Origin: DIGJ01 sp041821315
Lineage (GTDB): Bacteria > Bacillota > Clostridia > Lachnospirales > Lachnospiraceae
Direction: 5' to 3'
DNA length: 64,000 nt
Assembly: GCA_041821315.1 (NCBI GenBank)
Contig: JBGUEO010000009.1
Location: 72,499-136,498 of the forward strand
In this document: one piece after another, positions 1-7,514 of the stretch
Position numbering within the stretch: position 1 is the stretch's first letter
Layout: each line of letters opens with the position of its first letter
The notes under the pieces: generated by a model
What the model was told of the DNA's origin: nothing
What the model saw: the letters and a program-made list of their open reading frames with translations, nothing else
Databases searched by the model: none
Made by a program: the position numbers and the translations under genes

Positions 1-2
1 CT

Positions 3-932
3 GCTCTTGGAGGCTTGACCAAAGGAGTTACAAATTTTGAATTGACGGCTTCTTTTGCAGCAATTGCCAACAAAGGTGTTTATACAGAACCAACCTTATA
101 TACAAAGGTTGTCGACCATGATGGTAATATTTTAATTGATAAAGAACCTAAGACTCGTCAAGTTATGAAAGAATCTACTGCATGGTTACTTACAAGTGCC
201 ATGGAAGATGTTGTAAAGATTGGTACCGGAACTCGGGCAAGATTTGATACAAATAAAATTTCTATGCCATTAGCTGGAAAGACAGGAACAACATCCAATA
301 ATGTTGACACGTGGTTTGTTGGTTTTACTCCATATTATACAGCAGGCATTTGGTCTGGTTTTGATGATGGGAATACTTCACAAACCGAAACCTCTTATCA
401 CAAGACCTTATGGAAAACGGTAATGGAAAATATCCATATCAAAGCAAAAAAAGAATATAAAGAATTTGAAAAGCCAAGTAGTATCGTTACCGCTAAAATT
501 TGTACCAAATCAGGTAAGCTTGCTGTGGATGGCTTATGTAATGCAACTTCCCGGGTTGAATATTTTGACGTTAACACCGTGCCAAAAGAAAAATGTGATG
601 TTCATGTAAAATATCGAATTTGTAAGGAATCTGGTGAACTGGCAGGCGAATATTGCCCAGAAGATCAAGTAGAAGAAAAGATTTTCTTAATAAAGGATGA
701 AACGGGGCATACCGCCGATTCAGCGAATGCAATATCAGCAGATCAGTATACAAAAACCTGTCATATTCATACAGCACCACAAGTAAAAGATCCCGAACCT
801 AGCGTGTCTCCAATTGATACACCACCTAGTGTAAGTGCTTCTCCACAACCTTCGTCTACTCCAGAAGAGGCCACCGCTGAACCTACCAATCCTACAACAG
901 ATCCTACTCTTCCAGCGATGGACGATAATTAA
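3..932 (+). CDS. Class A penicillin-binding protein, C-terminal part (5' end outside window)
   Basis: This is the end of a PBP1A-type peptidoglycan synthase. The reading frame is open to the left edge, so the glycosyltransferase and early transpeptidase parts lie outside. The visible part holds the transpeptidase KTG box (AGKTGTTSNN), followed by DTWFVGFTPYYTAGIW, a very typical PBP1 stretch. After the transpeptidase domain comes a cysteine-containing tail with paired Cys (CTKSGKLAVDGLC; CKESGELAGEYC) and then a Pro/Ser/Thr-rich end, as in clostridial PBP1A proteins with extended extracellular tails. It would act outside the membrane, cross-linking the wall. A strong hairpin terminator follows directly. 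The neighbouring sporulation genes are convergent, so they do not share its transcript. Confidence 0.93.
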   Translation, partial: ALGGLTKGVTNFELTASFAAIANKGVYTEPTLYTKVVDHDGNILIDKEPKTRQVMKESTAWLLTSAMEDVVKIGTGTRARFDTNKISMPLAGKTGTTSNNVDTWFVGFTPYYTAGIWSGFDDGNTSQTETSYHKTLWKTVMENIHIKAKKEYKEFEKPSSIVTAKICTKSGKLAVDGLCNATSRVEYFDVNTVPKEKCDVHVKYRICKESGELAGEYCPEDQVEEKIFLIKDETGHTADSANAISADQYTKTCHIHTAPQVKDPEPSVSPIDTPPSVSASPQPSSTPEEATAEPTNPTTDPTLPAMDDN

Positions 933-952
933 ATACCATTAGAACAATAAAA

Positions 953-996
953 ATACCTGTAAACCAATGATTTTAGTTTACAGGTATCTTTTTTTA
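953..996. terminator. Bidirectional intrinsic terminator after the PBP gene
   Basis: A perfect 12-bp inverted repeat (ATACCTGTAAAC at 953-964, GTTTACAGGTAT at 976-987) is followed on the plus strand by a run of T. On the minus strand the same stem is followed by TTTTATTG. It sits between two convergent units and can serve both the PBP gene and the spoVA operon end. Confidence 0.9.
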
Positions 997-1024
997 TTTT
1001 AAAAGCAGCCGGCTGCTTGAATAT

Positions 1025-1381
1025 TTACTTTTTAAGTTTTGGGTTAAAGACGATAGAGGCAAGGTAACTAAAGATAAGTGCTGAAGAAACGCCTACTGCG
1101 CTTGCAGTAAATCCTCCTTTGAATATGCCTAAAAATCCCTCCTCATCCACTGCTTTTTTCACACCCTGAAATAATGTATTCCCAAATCCAATTAAAGGTA
1201 CACTCGCGCCTGCCTTTGCCCAGTTTACAAAAGGCTCATAGACACCTACTGCTCCAAGAAATGCTCCAAGACATACTAAAATCACCATGATTCTTCCTGG
1301 TAAAAGCTTCGTTTTATCCATAAGGATTTGAACTAACATACAAATTGCTCCTCCAACAAAAAATGCACGAACATAATCCAT
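1025..1381 (-). CDS. spoVAE: SpoVAE, stage V sporulation membrane protein
   Basis: A 118-residue, very hydrophobic protein of the SpoVAC/SpoVAE family. It is part of the SpoVA complex in the spore inner membrane, which moves Ca-dipicolinic acid into the forespore and releases it at germination. The stretch GASVPLIGFGNTLFQGVKKAV is the characteristic conserved loop also seen in SpoVAC (GTIVPITGFANSVAASAIE). Several membrane segments cover most of the chain. Its ATG overlaps the spoVAD stop by one base (TAATG), so translation is probably coupled. It is the last gene of the operon. Confidence 0.93.
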   Translation of the reverse strand: MDYVRAFFVGGAICMLVQILMDKTKLLPGRIMVILVCLGAFLGAVGVYEPFVNWAKAGASVPLIGFGNTLFQGVKKAVDEEGFLGIFKGGFTASAVGVSSALIFSYLASIVFNPKLKK

Positions 1382-2412
1382 TATACCACCTCCAAAACAA
1401 CACCATGAGCAATGGATGGAACCGTATTTCCCTCATTAAAGCTCACCGTTGATAATAATGCTCCTGTTGGAACAAATAGCACCTTTTTCCATTCTTCTTT
1501 CCTCATTTTACGAAGAATAAAGCTTGTAAGTGTGATTGCACTACAACCACAGCCACTACCACCCGCATGTGTATCTTGTTCTTGCGTATCATAAATTTCT
1601 ATCCCACAATCCATGTGATTTTCTGTAATATCATACCCTTTTTCCTGTAAAATATCCAAGAGAATCTCCTGCCCAATATATCCCAAATCTCCAGTAATTA
1701 TCTTATCATAATATGCTGGTATTCGACTAAAATCTTTTAAATGATTATAGATTAAATCAGCTGCTGCTGGAGCCATACAAGCTCCCATATTCATAGAATC
1801 TTTCACTCCGTAATCAATAATTCGTCCTGTTGTTATTCCTGTTACGCATACCTTTTGACCTTTTTTTCTTTCACCCGCTTGCTTACTTAATACAATAGCA
1901 CCACTTCCGGTTACCGTATACGTCGCTGCCAATGGTCTTTGGTTCCCATAACCTAGTGGAAATCGAAATTGCTTTTCTGCACTTGCAAAATGACTGGAAG
2001 TAATCGCAATCACTTTATCCGCATATCCTCCTGCGATTAACATAGAACCTAATGATATTGACTCCCCCATGGTGGAACAAGCCCCATATAGCCCAAATAA
2101 TGGAATCTCAAATGTTTCAATTCCGAAAGAAGTTGCAATTAGCTGCCCCAGCAAATCTCCCCCAAGCAAATATCGAATATCGATTGCCTCAAGATTTGCC
2201 TTTTTTAAAAGACGAGCAATCACACGGGACTGCAAACGGCTCTCTGCCTCTTCCCAAGTATTTCCACCACACATTGGATCTTCTTCGACTTCATCAAAAT
2301 ATCCTCCTAGTGGTCCCTCCCCTTCTTTTTTACCAGCAATGGAACTTTCTTCTATGATGTATGGCGGTTCTCCAAATAAAATGCTCTGTCTACCAAATTG
2401 TTTATTATTCAT
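1381..2412 (-). CDS. spoVAD: SpoVAD, stage V sporulation protein AD
   Basis: A 343-residue soluble protein with the thiolase-like fold of SpoVAD, the peripheral SpoVA subunit that binds dipicolinic acid. The N-terminus (FGEPPYIIEESSIAGKKEGEGPLG) and the segment LYGACSTMGESISLGSMLIAGG are typical of the family, as is the Gly/Cys-rich HAGGSGCGCSA near residue 285. The length matches family members (about 335-345). It lies 42 bp after spoVAC and overlaps spoVAE by one base. Confidence 0.95.
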   Translation of the reverse strand: MNNKQFGRQSILFGEPPYIIEESSIAGKKEGEGPLGGYFDEVEEDPMCGGNTWEEAESRLQSRVIARLLKKANLEAIDIRYLLGGDLLGQLIATSFGIETFEIPLFGLYGACSTMGESISLGSMLIAGGYADKVIAITSSHFASAEKQFRFPLGYGNQRPLAATYTVTGSGAIVLSKQAGERKKGQKVCVTGITTGRIIDYGVKDSMNMGACMAPAAADLIYNHLKDFSRIPAYYDKIITGDLGYIGQEILLDILQEKGYDITENHMDCGIEIYDTQEQDTHAGGSGCGCSAITLTSFILRKMRKEEWKKVLFVPTGALLSTVSFNEGNTVPSIAHGVVLEVV

Positions 2413-2454
2413 CCCTTTTTGTACCCTTTCTATTACAAATTTTCATCCTAATCT

Positions 2455-2943
2455 TTATGTTACTTTCAGTATCCAGTAAATAAGTCCTAATATCCAACTA
2501 GAGAAAATTCCATATAAAATAACTGGTCCTGCAATCGTAAATATTTTACATCCAATGCCAAAAACTTGCCCCTCTTTTTTAAACTCAATTGCAGATGCTG
2601 CTACCGAATTAGCAAAACCCGTGATAGGAACAATCGTTCCTGCCCCTGCCATCTTCGCGATTTTAGGATAAATTTGAAGCCCTGTTAGCAAAACACTCAA
2701 GCCAACTAAAATCAAAATGTTATAAGCTCCAGCACTCTCCTTATCAACTCCCATGCTCATAAACCAATTGATTAAAAACTGACCAATTACACAAATAAGT
2801 CCACCTACCCAGTATGCATTCAATAAATTTACCAACATATTGTGCGTTGGTGTAACATCCTTCACATACTGATTATATTTTTTGTTTCGTCGTTTTTCAT
2901 CACTTTCTTTTAATACATCTGAGATTTTTGTTTTCTCTTTCAT
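2455..2943 (-). CDS. spoVAC: SpoVAC, stage V sporulation membrane protein
   Basis: A 162-residue membrane protein of the SpoVA complex; SpoVAC forms the mechanosensitive channel part in Bacillus. A longer open frame reaches back to 3102, but those codons overlap spoVAB and read like noise. I chose the ATG at 2943 because AGAGGGG lies just upstream and the product then begins MKEKTKISDVL, the usual charged N-terminus. The conserved loop KMAGAGTIVPITGFANSVAASAIEF is present. The gene begins 17 bp after spoVAB. Confidence 0.93.
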   Translation of the reverse strand: MKEKTKISDVLKESDEKRRNKKYNQYVKDVTPTHNMLVNLLNAYWVGGLICVIGQFLINWFMSMGVDKESAGAYNILILVGLSVLLTGLQIYPKIAKMAGAGTIVPITGFANSVAASAIEFKKEGQVFGIGCKIFTIAGPVILYGIFSSWILGLIYWILKVT

Positions 2944-2960
2944 AGGATCCCCTCTTTCTT

Positions 2961-3368
2961 TTACCAAAATTGGTATAACGTACCAATTCCTTTTCCCAAT
3001 GCAATTGCCAAAATTACAATAACTATACCATACTTCAACTTGGCACGTTGAACAAATATAGGAATCACCTTTAGTTCCTCGGCAAGTGCCATGGCCAGAC
3101 ACCCCACATATATTCCTGAAAAAAGTCCAAATAACGAAAGAATAGGTGTCCCCAAATGACAGTTTAGGTTAAAAATAATAATGACATTTCCTATACTCCC
3201 CCCCCATATAATTGCAGTTTCATATAATTTAATTCTACTTGCTGTATTGGTGCGATCTGCAAGTCTTGGAAAAATTCCTATCATTGTGATGAAAGCGAAA
3301 ACACCAGCACCGACAATAAATCCACCCGATAATCCTATCATGCAAGCTATCATATTCTTAATTAGCAT
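2961..3368 (-). CDS. spoVAB: SpoVAB, stage V sporulation membrane protein
   Basis: A 135-residue protein with about four membrane segments and the SpoVAB-type N-terminus GLSGGFIVGAGVFAFITMIGIFPRLADRT. The length is close to the Bacillus protein (about 140). It overlaps the end of spoVAA by 11 bp, indicating one transcript and coupled translation. Its role in DPA handling is presumed from its place in the spoVA operon. Confidence 0.92.
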   Translation of the reverse strand: MLIKNMIACMIGLSGGFIVGAGVFAFITMIGIFPRLADRTNTASRIKLYETAIIWGGSIGNVIIIFNLNCHLGTPILSLFGLFSGIYVGCLAMALAEELKVIPIFVQRAKLKYGIVIVILAIALGKGIGTLYQFW

Positions 3369-3984
3369 CCATTGTCTTCCCTTCTCGTGAGGCTGTTTTT
3401 ATTTTTGCTTTTGTCTTATCTGTTTCGAATGTTCTCATTTCAATTTGAATTGGTGTAGGATCATCTCGTAAATGTTTTTTCGTAAAATGATTATAAAAAA
3501 TAAGAATGCCCATGCTTAATCCAATTGAGTAACTAAGTTCAATAATATGACTTCCTTCTCCATTGGTTCCTAACACCAATTGATAGATTTTTTGAAACAA
3601 TTGACCTACACTCACATCTGTGTTAAAGGTCATAATAGAAAATGCTGCCCCAAAAAAAGCAATCAAGGTAACCACTCCCGTCTTTAGATATTCAAAGCTC
3701 TTTTTCTTGTGTTCTGGAACACGATATTCTATGATAAAATCGGTTTCCCCAATATTAACAATCTCGATTCCATGTGCATATGCATGCATAGTTTCCATTA
3801 CTTTTAAAATAGAAACGGCAATATCTTTATCCCCCTCTTTTAGAGTCATAAATATTAATTTGGAAAGATCTTTTACCAGACTTTTATTCTCTCCATATAA
3901 CTTAACAACATCCTCTAAAAAGACTTTTTTATTACTAATAATCATATTTTGTTCTGCTTTTACATAAATAATGTCACCACTCAT
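3358..3984 (-). CDS. spoVAA: SpoVAA, stage V sporulation protein AA
   Basis: A 208-residue protein matching SpoVAA: a soluble N-terminal part (IIYVKAEQNMIISNKKVFLEDV) followed by two membrane segments in the C-terminal half. An in-frame ATG lies 12 bases further up (3996), but I prefer 3984. That ATG overlaps the TGA of the upstream 48-aa ORF in an ATGA arrangement and has GGAAGG a few bases before it, while the ATG at 3996 has its only SD-like bases immediately adjacent. Not every clostridial spoVA operon keeps spoVAA and spoVAB, so their presence here is informative. Confidence 0.9.
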   Translation of the reverse strand: MSGDIIYVKAEQNMIISNKKVFLEDVVKLYGENKSLVKDLSKLIFMTLKEGDKDIAVSILKVMETMHAYAHGIEIVNIGETDFIIEYRVPEHKKKSFEYLKTGVVTLIAFFGAAFSIMTFNTDVSVGQLFQKIYQLVLGTNGEGSHIIELSYSIGLSMGILIFYNHFTKKHLRDDPTPIQIEMRTFETDKTKAKIKTASREGKTMDAN

Positions 3985-4127
3985 ATTTCCTTCCATCCTC
4001 TATCAATTTCTTCTTTTACAAAAACACCCTCATTTTTTTCTTCTTTGGGAGATGATTTCATAACAAAAAAAATAAGGCCTATTAATACGAGTGTTAGCGT
4101 GACTATGGCAAAAATTCGTTTTTTCAT
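3981..4127 (-). CDS. Small ORF between sigF and spoVAA: 48-aa single-span membrane peptide
   Basis: A 48-codon frame fills the gap between sigF and spoVAA. It starts MKKRIFAIVTLTLVLIGL, with one strong hydrophobic span (residues 5-23), then a charged tail rich in Lys and Glu (SSPKEEKNEG, FVKEEIDRG). A GGCGGTGG purine-rich site lies about 5 bases before the ATG. The TGA overlaps the spoVAA ATG by four bases (ATGA), the same coupling seen at spoIIAB/sigF. Position, RBS, overlap and a sensible membrane topology make chance unlikely. I do not recognise a family. It could be a forespore membrane peptide made with sigma-F or a coupling leader for spoVAA. Confidence 0.65.
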   Translation of the reverse strand: MKKRIFAIVTLTLVLIGLIFFVMKSSPKEEKNEGVFVKEEIDRGWKEI

Positions 4128-4198
4128 AAGACCACCGCCTGATTAATTTAACCTTATTATTTGTATTCTTTTTTTCTTTATACTACATTTTTACAAAA

Positions 4199-4915
4199 TT
4201 ATAAATTATTTCGCATTCGTTTCAATATTTTCTTCTCTAAACGACTCACTTGAACTTGAGAAACGCCTAATCGTTTTGCTACTTCTGTTTGCGTTTTATC
4301 TTGATAATATCGTAGATGAATAAGCTCCCTTTCGTCTTCAGATAATAGTTCCAATAATTGTTCCATTAACATATGATTTACGATTTTTTCACTTTCATCG
4401 TTTTCAGATGGCAATTTGTCTTCTAGTGTAATTTCATTGCCCTCTCCTTGATAAATTGTTTTATAAATAGATTCCACCTCTACATTTGCTTCAAGTGCCA
4501 TTACAACCTCCTCAAGAGAGAGCATTGCATCCTCCGCTATCTCTGTAAGAGTTGCATCGCGTCCTAGTAAATAGGCGAGTTTTTCAATGGATCTTCTAAC
4601 TTTCCAACCATTTTCTTTAATCGAACGACTCATTTTTATCATTCCATCGTCACGTAAAAAACGCTTTATCTCACCACTAATCATAGGGACGGCATAGGTT
4701 GAAAATTTGACTTCAAATGATATGTCAAATTTATCAATAGCTTTGATTAGTCCTATGCTACCAATTTGAAATAAATCTTGTGCTTCGTATCCGCGATTTG
4801 AAAAACGTCTCACAATGCTCCACACCAATGCCATGTTATCTAATATTAACTGCTCTCTGGCATCTTTATCTCCTCCTTGAGCCTCGGTTATTAATCTTTG
4901 AACATTTTCCATCAC
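4199..4915 (-). CDS. sigF: RNA polymerase sigma-F factor (forespore)
   Basis: A 238-residue sigma-70-family factor of the sporulation group. Region 2 is DNMALVWSIVRRFSNRGYEAQDLFQIGSIGLIKAIDKFD; region 4 holds the helix-turn-helix YYQDKTQTEVAKRLGVSQVQVSRLEKKIL. It directs early forespore transcription after engulfing septation and is held by SpoIIAB. Its ATG overlaps the spoIIAB stop in ATGA form. Order (spoIIAA-spoIIAB-sigF) and length fit sigma-F rather than sigma-G. Confidence 0.97.
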   Translation of the reverse strand: MMENVQRLITEAQGGDKDAREQLILDNMALVWSIVRRFSNRGYEAQDLFQIGSIGLIKAIDKFDISFEVKFSTYAVPMISGEIKRFLRDDGMIKMSRSIKENGWKVRRSIEKLAYLLGRDATLTEIAEDAMLSLEEVVMALEANVEVESIYKTIYQGEGNEITLEDKLPSENDESEKIVNHMLMEQLLELLSEDERELIHLRYYQDKTQTEVAKRLGVSQVQVSRLEKKILKRMRNNL

Positions 4916-5358
4916 TCATCCCCGCTCCTCCTTTTATCTCCTCCAATCTTTTTTTTCATTCGTATTTTTGTTCCTTCGCTTATCTTTGATTCAATCTCCA
5001 AACTATCCATAAATGTCTCCATAAATACAAAACCCATTCCAGAGCGTTCCCATTCCGGTCTTGTTGTATATAATGGTTCTCTTGCTTTCTCGATATTTTC
5101 AATTCCTACTCCCTGATCTTGAATCTCTACTATAAAATCTTGCTCACTGATCTTACAAGTGATTTGAATTTTTCCTTCTTCATTTTCGTAACCATGTATA
5201 ATTGAATTTGTTACAGCTTCTGAAACCGCTGTTTTAATATCAGCGACTTCTTCAATCGTTGGATTCAGCCGTGCAACAAATGCGGCTACCACCATTCTTG
5301 CAAAACTTTCATTTTGAGATGTACTATCAAATTCTAAAAACATTTCGTTTGCAACCAT
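4912..5358 (-). CDS. spoIIAB: Anti-sigma-F factor / serine kinase SpoIIAB
   Basis: A 148-residue GHKL-type kinase that binds and inhibits sigma-F and phosphorylates SpoIIAA. Visible boxes: N-box KTAVSEAVTNSIIHGY, G1 box VEIQDQGVGIENIEKA and G2 box ERSGMGFVFMETFMD. The length and N-terminus (NEMFLEFDSTSQNESFARMVVAAF) fit the family. It overlaps sigF by four bases and lies 16 bp after spoIIAA. Confidence 0.97.
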   Translation of the reverse strand: MVANEMFLEFDSTSQNESFARMVVAAFVARLNPTIEEVADIKTAVSEAVTNSIIHGYENEEGKIQITCKISEQDFIVEIQDQGVGIENIEKAREPLYTTRPEWERSGMGFVFMETFMDSLEIESKISEGTKIRMKKKIGGDKRRSGDE

Positions 5359-5374
5359 ACTTATCTTCCCCCTC

Positions 5375-5728
5375 TTATAGCGCCTCCAACGCCTCTTTCA
5401 CCGTATTATGTTTTTCAATAATCTTGTATAATCCAGATAGACGAAATATGCGATCTACTGAACTATTTACTGATGTAACTGCCACTTTTCCTCCTACAAA
5501 AATTACTTTCTTATAACGTCCCATGATCATTCCAATTCCCGAACTATCCATGAAATCGACACCTTGAAAATCAAAAATAATGTGCCTGATATTCTCTCGG
5601 TCAATCAGCTTGTCAAACCCCTTACGAAGCACTAATGCCTTGTGATGATCTAATTCGTCTTGCATATAGATTACCAAGCATTGCTCCATTATTTCAAAGT
5701 TTGTCTCTGTTTCTGACATATGTTTCAT
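5375..5728 (-). CDS. spoIIAA: Anti-anti-sigma-F factor SpoIIAA
   Basis: A 117-residue STAS-domain protein. Its unphosphorylated form frees sigma-F from SpoIIAB. The phosphorylated serine sits in DFQGVDFMDSSGIGMIMGRYK (the DSSG motif near residue 63). The first ATG is kept because AAAGGAAAG lies about 8 bases upstream. It is the first gene of a nine-cistron sporulation operon (ten if the 48-aa ORF is counted with a downstream partner is not assumed). Confidence 0.95.
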   Translation of the reverse strand: MKHMSETETNFEIMEQCLVIYMQDELDHHKALVLRKGFDKLIDRENIRHIIFDFQGVDFMDSSGIGMIMGRYKKVIFVGGKVAVTSVNSSVDRIFRLSGLYKIIEKHNTVKEALEAL

Positions 5729-5764
5729 CGTTTCTTTCCTTTCTTTTATGGTTTTAATAAAAAT

Positions 5765-5792
5765 TTTTTCTATTGGATCAAAAAATCCCTAT
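5765..5792 (-). promoter_or_regulatory. Candidate sigma-H-type promoter of the spoIIA operon
   Basis: On the minus strand ATAGGGATT (one mismatch to RNAGGAWWW) is followed after 10 bases by ATAGAAAAA (one mismatch to RNNGAATWW). In Bacillus spoIIA is transcribed by sigma-H, and this is the only match in the short upstream region. The -35-like part overlaps the terminator stem of the preceding unit. Weak call: the spacing is a base or two short. Confidence 0.3.
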
Positions 5793-5836
5793 GATAATGT
5801 ACAGGGAATTGCCCATTTATTATCATAAGGATTTTC
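5779..5836 (-). terminator. Intrinsic terminator after the TPR gene
   Basis: A long inverted repeat (arms 5787-5798 and 5819-5830, one mismatch) with TATGATAAT/ATTATCATA at the core is followed on the minus strand by ATTTTTTG. It separates the upstream valS-side operon from the spoIIA operon. The reverse orientation also has a T-rich tail. Confidence 0.7.
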
Positions 5837-5860
5837 TTTTGTAGGTATGTAATTTTTTGT

Positions 5861-7246
5861 TTATTGATTCTCTATTTCTGCAATTCTACGCGTTGCATCT
5901 GCAACTCGATCCGAATCCGGGTAATTATTAATAATCATTTCATAGTATTCTCTTGCTTTGTCATATTTTCCTAATCGGTGATACGATCTGCCTAAAAAAT
6001 ACATTGCCTTTACATTTTCCGGCTGCATAACAATCGCTTTTTGTAGTGTCTCAATTGCTTTTTCATACTTTCCGCTATTATACGTTACGCGACCTTCTTC
6101 CGCCATCACTTCAGCGGCTTTTGAAAAGGTATCTTCTTTTATTAAATTATAAATTTGCTTTGCCTTACTGTTTTCTATTGCAGCTTCTTTTACATTTGAA
6201 AGCATGTCCGCAGCTTTTTCTTTATCATCTTGCATATAGTATTGAATCGCCTTAAAGTAGTAATTCATTGAATCTTCATCAACGCCCTCTTCTTGCAATG
6301 TTGCAAGTTTTGTTTGAAGCTCTTTTGCTTTCGTTTTCAACTCTTCATTTTCAGCAGTAAGCTGCGTCGTCGTTGCACTTTGAGATGCCATTTGGTCACT
6401 ATACGTTTTAAATTGCTCCTCATATTGAGATGCAATGCTCTTTTTCGCGGTTGGTACAATTAAATAATAAACAACTGCGATTCCTAAAATTGCTCCGATT
6501 AATAAATTTAAATAGGGCCAGAAATTAAATTTTTCTTCTCGATAAGAGCCTTGACTAAACGCTTTTAGACTCATATCTTGCTCAGATAAGACATTCGAGT
6601 TTTCCCCTTTTATTTTCTCATTTGAGTTTACAAACGTTCCTGGTAATTCACTCATATACTTTAGAGTTAACGTATTGTTTCTATCTATCTTATTTGCTTT
6701 TGATAAGCATTTTGCCGCTTTTTTATTATCTCCTATCTTCATATACAAGACAGATAAAAGTTGATAACTTCGAATAAACTTTGGATTTAAACTAATCACT
6801 TTCTCAAGTTGCATAACAGCCAAATCTTCACTGCCTTGTTTGGCATAAGATAATGCACTATTATATTTTTTTATCGTCTGATTAATGGATTCAAGACTCG
6901 ATGCATTCTTTTGAATTGCATTCATATAATAATCGGCCGAATTATCCTCATTTTGAAAATTTTTACTTAATACCCATTCACTTAGTGCTTCCACAACTTC
7001 GCCCATTTCATAATAAATAAGCCCCAAGAGATTCCTAGCTTCTGTATTCTTTTTATCGAATCGAAGACTTTTTTGCAAAAAGTTTACCGCTCCTGACAAG
7101 TCACGGACTCTTGCCTTTTCCAATCCAACATTATAATACATATTAGATATACCGATTGCTCGTTTGTATATCGCCAAATCTTGTCCACAATTACTACAAG
7201 TCAAGTTTTGGAATGATGTTTCTTTCTCACATACTGGACAAATCAT
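5861..7246 (-). CDS. Zinc-ribbon / TPR membrane protein
   Basis: A 461-residue protein in four parts. The N-terminus is a zinc ribbon (Cys 3, 6, 17, 20: CPVC...CSNC). Then come TPR repeats (about residues 30-200; for example SGAVNFLQKSLRFDKKNTEARNLLGLIYYEMGE). One membrane span (YLNLLIGAILGIAVVYYLIV, around residue 255) follows, then a coiled coil and C-terminal TPRs (KYEKAIETLQKAIVMQPENVKAMYFLGRSYHRLGKY). The layout suggests TPR scaffolds on both sides of the membrane. An AGGAGG site precedes the ATG. The stop of the 46-aa ORF overlaps that ribosome site, so the two are probably co-translated. The exact role is unknown. Confidence 0.8.
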   Translation of the reverse strand: MICPVCEKETSFQNLTCSNCGQDLAIYKRAIGISNMYYNVGLEKARVRDLSGAVNFLQKSLRFDKKNTEARNLLGLIYYEMGEVVEALSEWVLSKNFQNEDNSADYYMNAIQKNASSLESINQTIKKYNSALSYAKQGSEDLAVMQLEKVISLNPKFIRSYQLLSVLYMKIGDNKKAAKCLSKANKIDRNNTLTLKYMSELPGTFVNSNEKIKGENSNVLSEQDMSLKAFSQGSYREEKFNFWPYLNLLIGAILGIAVVYYLIVPTAKKSIASQYEEQFKTYSDQMASQSATTTQLTAENEELKTKAKELQTKLATLQEEGVDEDSMNYYFKAIQYYMQDDKEKAADMLSNVKEAAIENSKAKQIYNLIKEDTFSKAAEVMAEEGRVTYNSGKYEKAIETLQKAIVMQPENVKAMYFLGRSYHRLGKYDKAREYYEMIINNYPDSDRVADATRRIAEIENQ

Positions 7247-7258
7247 TCGATGTGCCTC

Positions 7259-7399
7259 CTATTGGTTCTTTATTTCTTTTAACATGTCACGAATCAAATC
7301 GGTAACATCCGTAGAATCATTGCTATAAATTGCATCTTCTGCCTGCTCCACTTCAAGACTTGGTTGAAACTTTGCAATCTCATCATCAAAATTAATCAT
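7259..7399 (-). CDS. Small ORF, 46 aa, acidic, upstream of the TPR protein
   Basis: A 46-codon frame starting MINFDDEIAKFQPSLEVEQ and ending DLIRDMLKEIKNQ. It is acidic and looks helical, without membrane segments. Its TAG overlaps the AGGAGG site of the TPR gene, a typical operon join. A TAGGAG site lies 11-12 bases before its ATG. Codon use (GAT, GAA, AAA, ATT) resembles its neighbours. I do not recognise the family. It could be a small partner of the TPR or FapA-like protein. Confidence 0.55.
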   Translation of the reverse strand: MINFDDEIAKFQPSLEVEQAEDAIYSNDSTDVTDLIRDMLKEIKNQ

Positions 7400-7419
7400 C
7401 AGTGTCTGCGCTCCTATCC

Positions 7420-7433
7420 GCCGCTTTAGCGGC
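7420..7433. repeat. GC-rich palindrome in the 115-bp gap before the 46-aa ORF
   Basis: GCCGCTTTAGCGGC is a perfect 14-base palindrome, unusually GC-rich for this AT-rich region, sitting 21 bases before the ATG of the 46-aa ORF. As RNA it forms a five-bp GC stem with a UUUA loop just before the ribosome site. It has no T tract, so it is not an intrinsic terminator; it may act as a processing or translational element, or a protein-binding site. Confidence 0.45.
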
Positions 7434-7514
7434 ACTCAAACATTATTACAAATATACTCTAATCATATCTACAATAACAAAATATTGCAACTAAATAAGG
7501 TCGTCATGAATCGA

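Noticed and set aside
2944..3102. N-terminal extension of the spoVAC frame
   Set aside because: It overlaps spoVAB coding sequence; a strong RBS and the family start point to the ATG at 2943.
4128..4198. Forespore (sigma-G/F) promoter between sigF and the small ORF
   Set aside because: GTATA and GAATA -35-like boxes occur, but no -10 fits at the right spacing.
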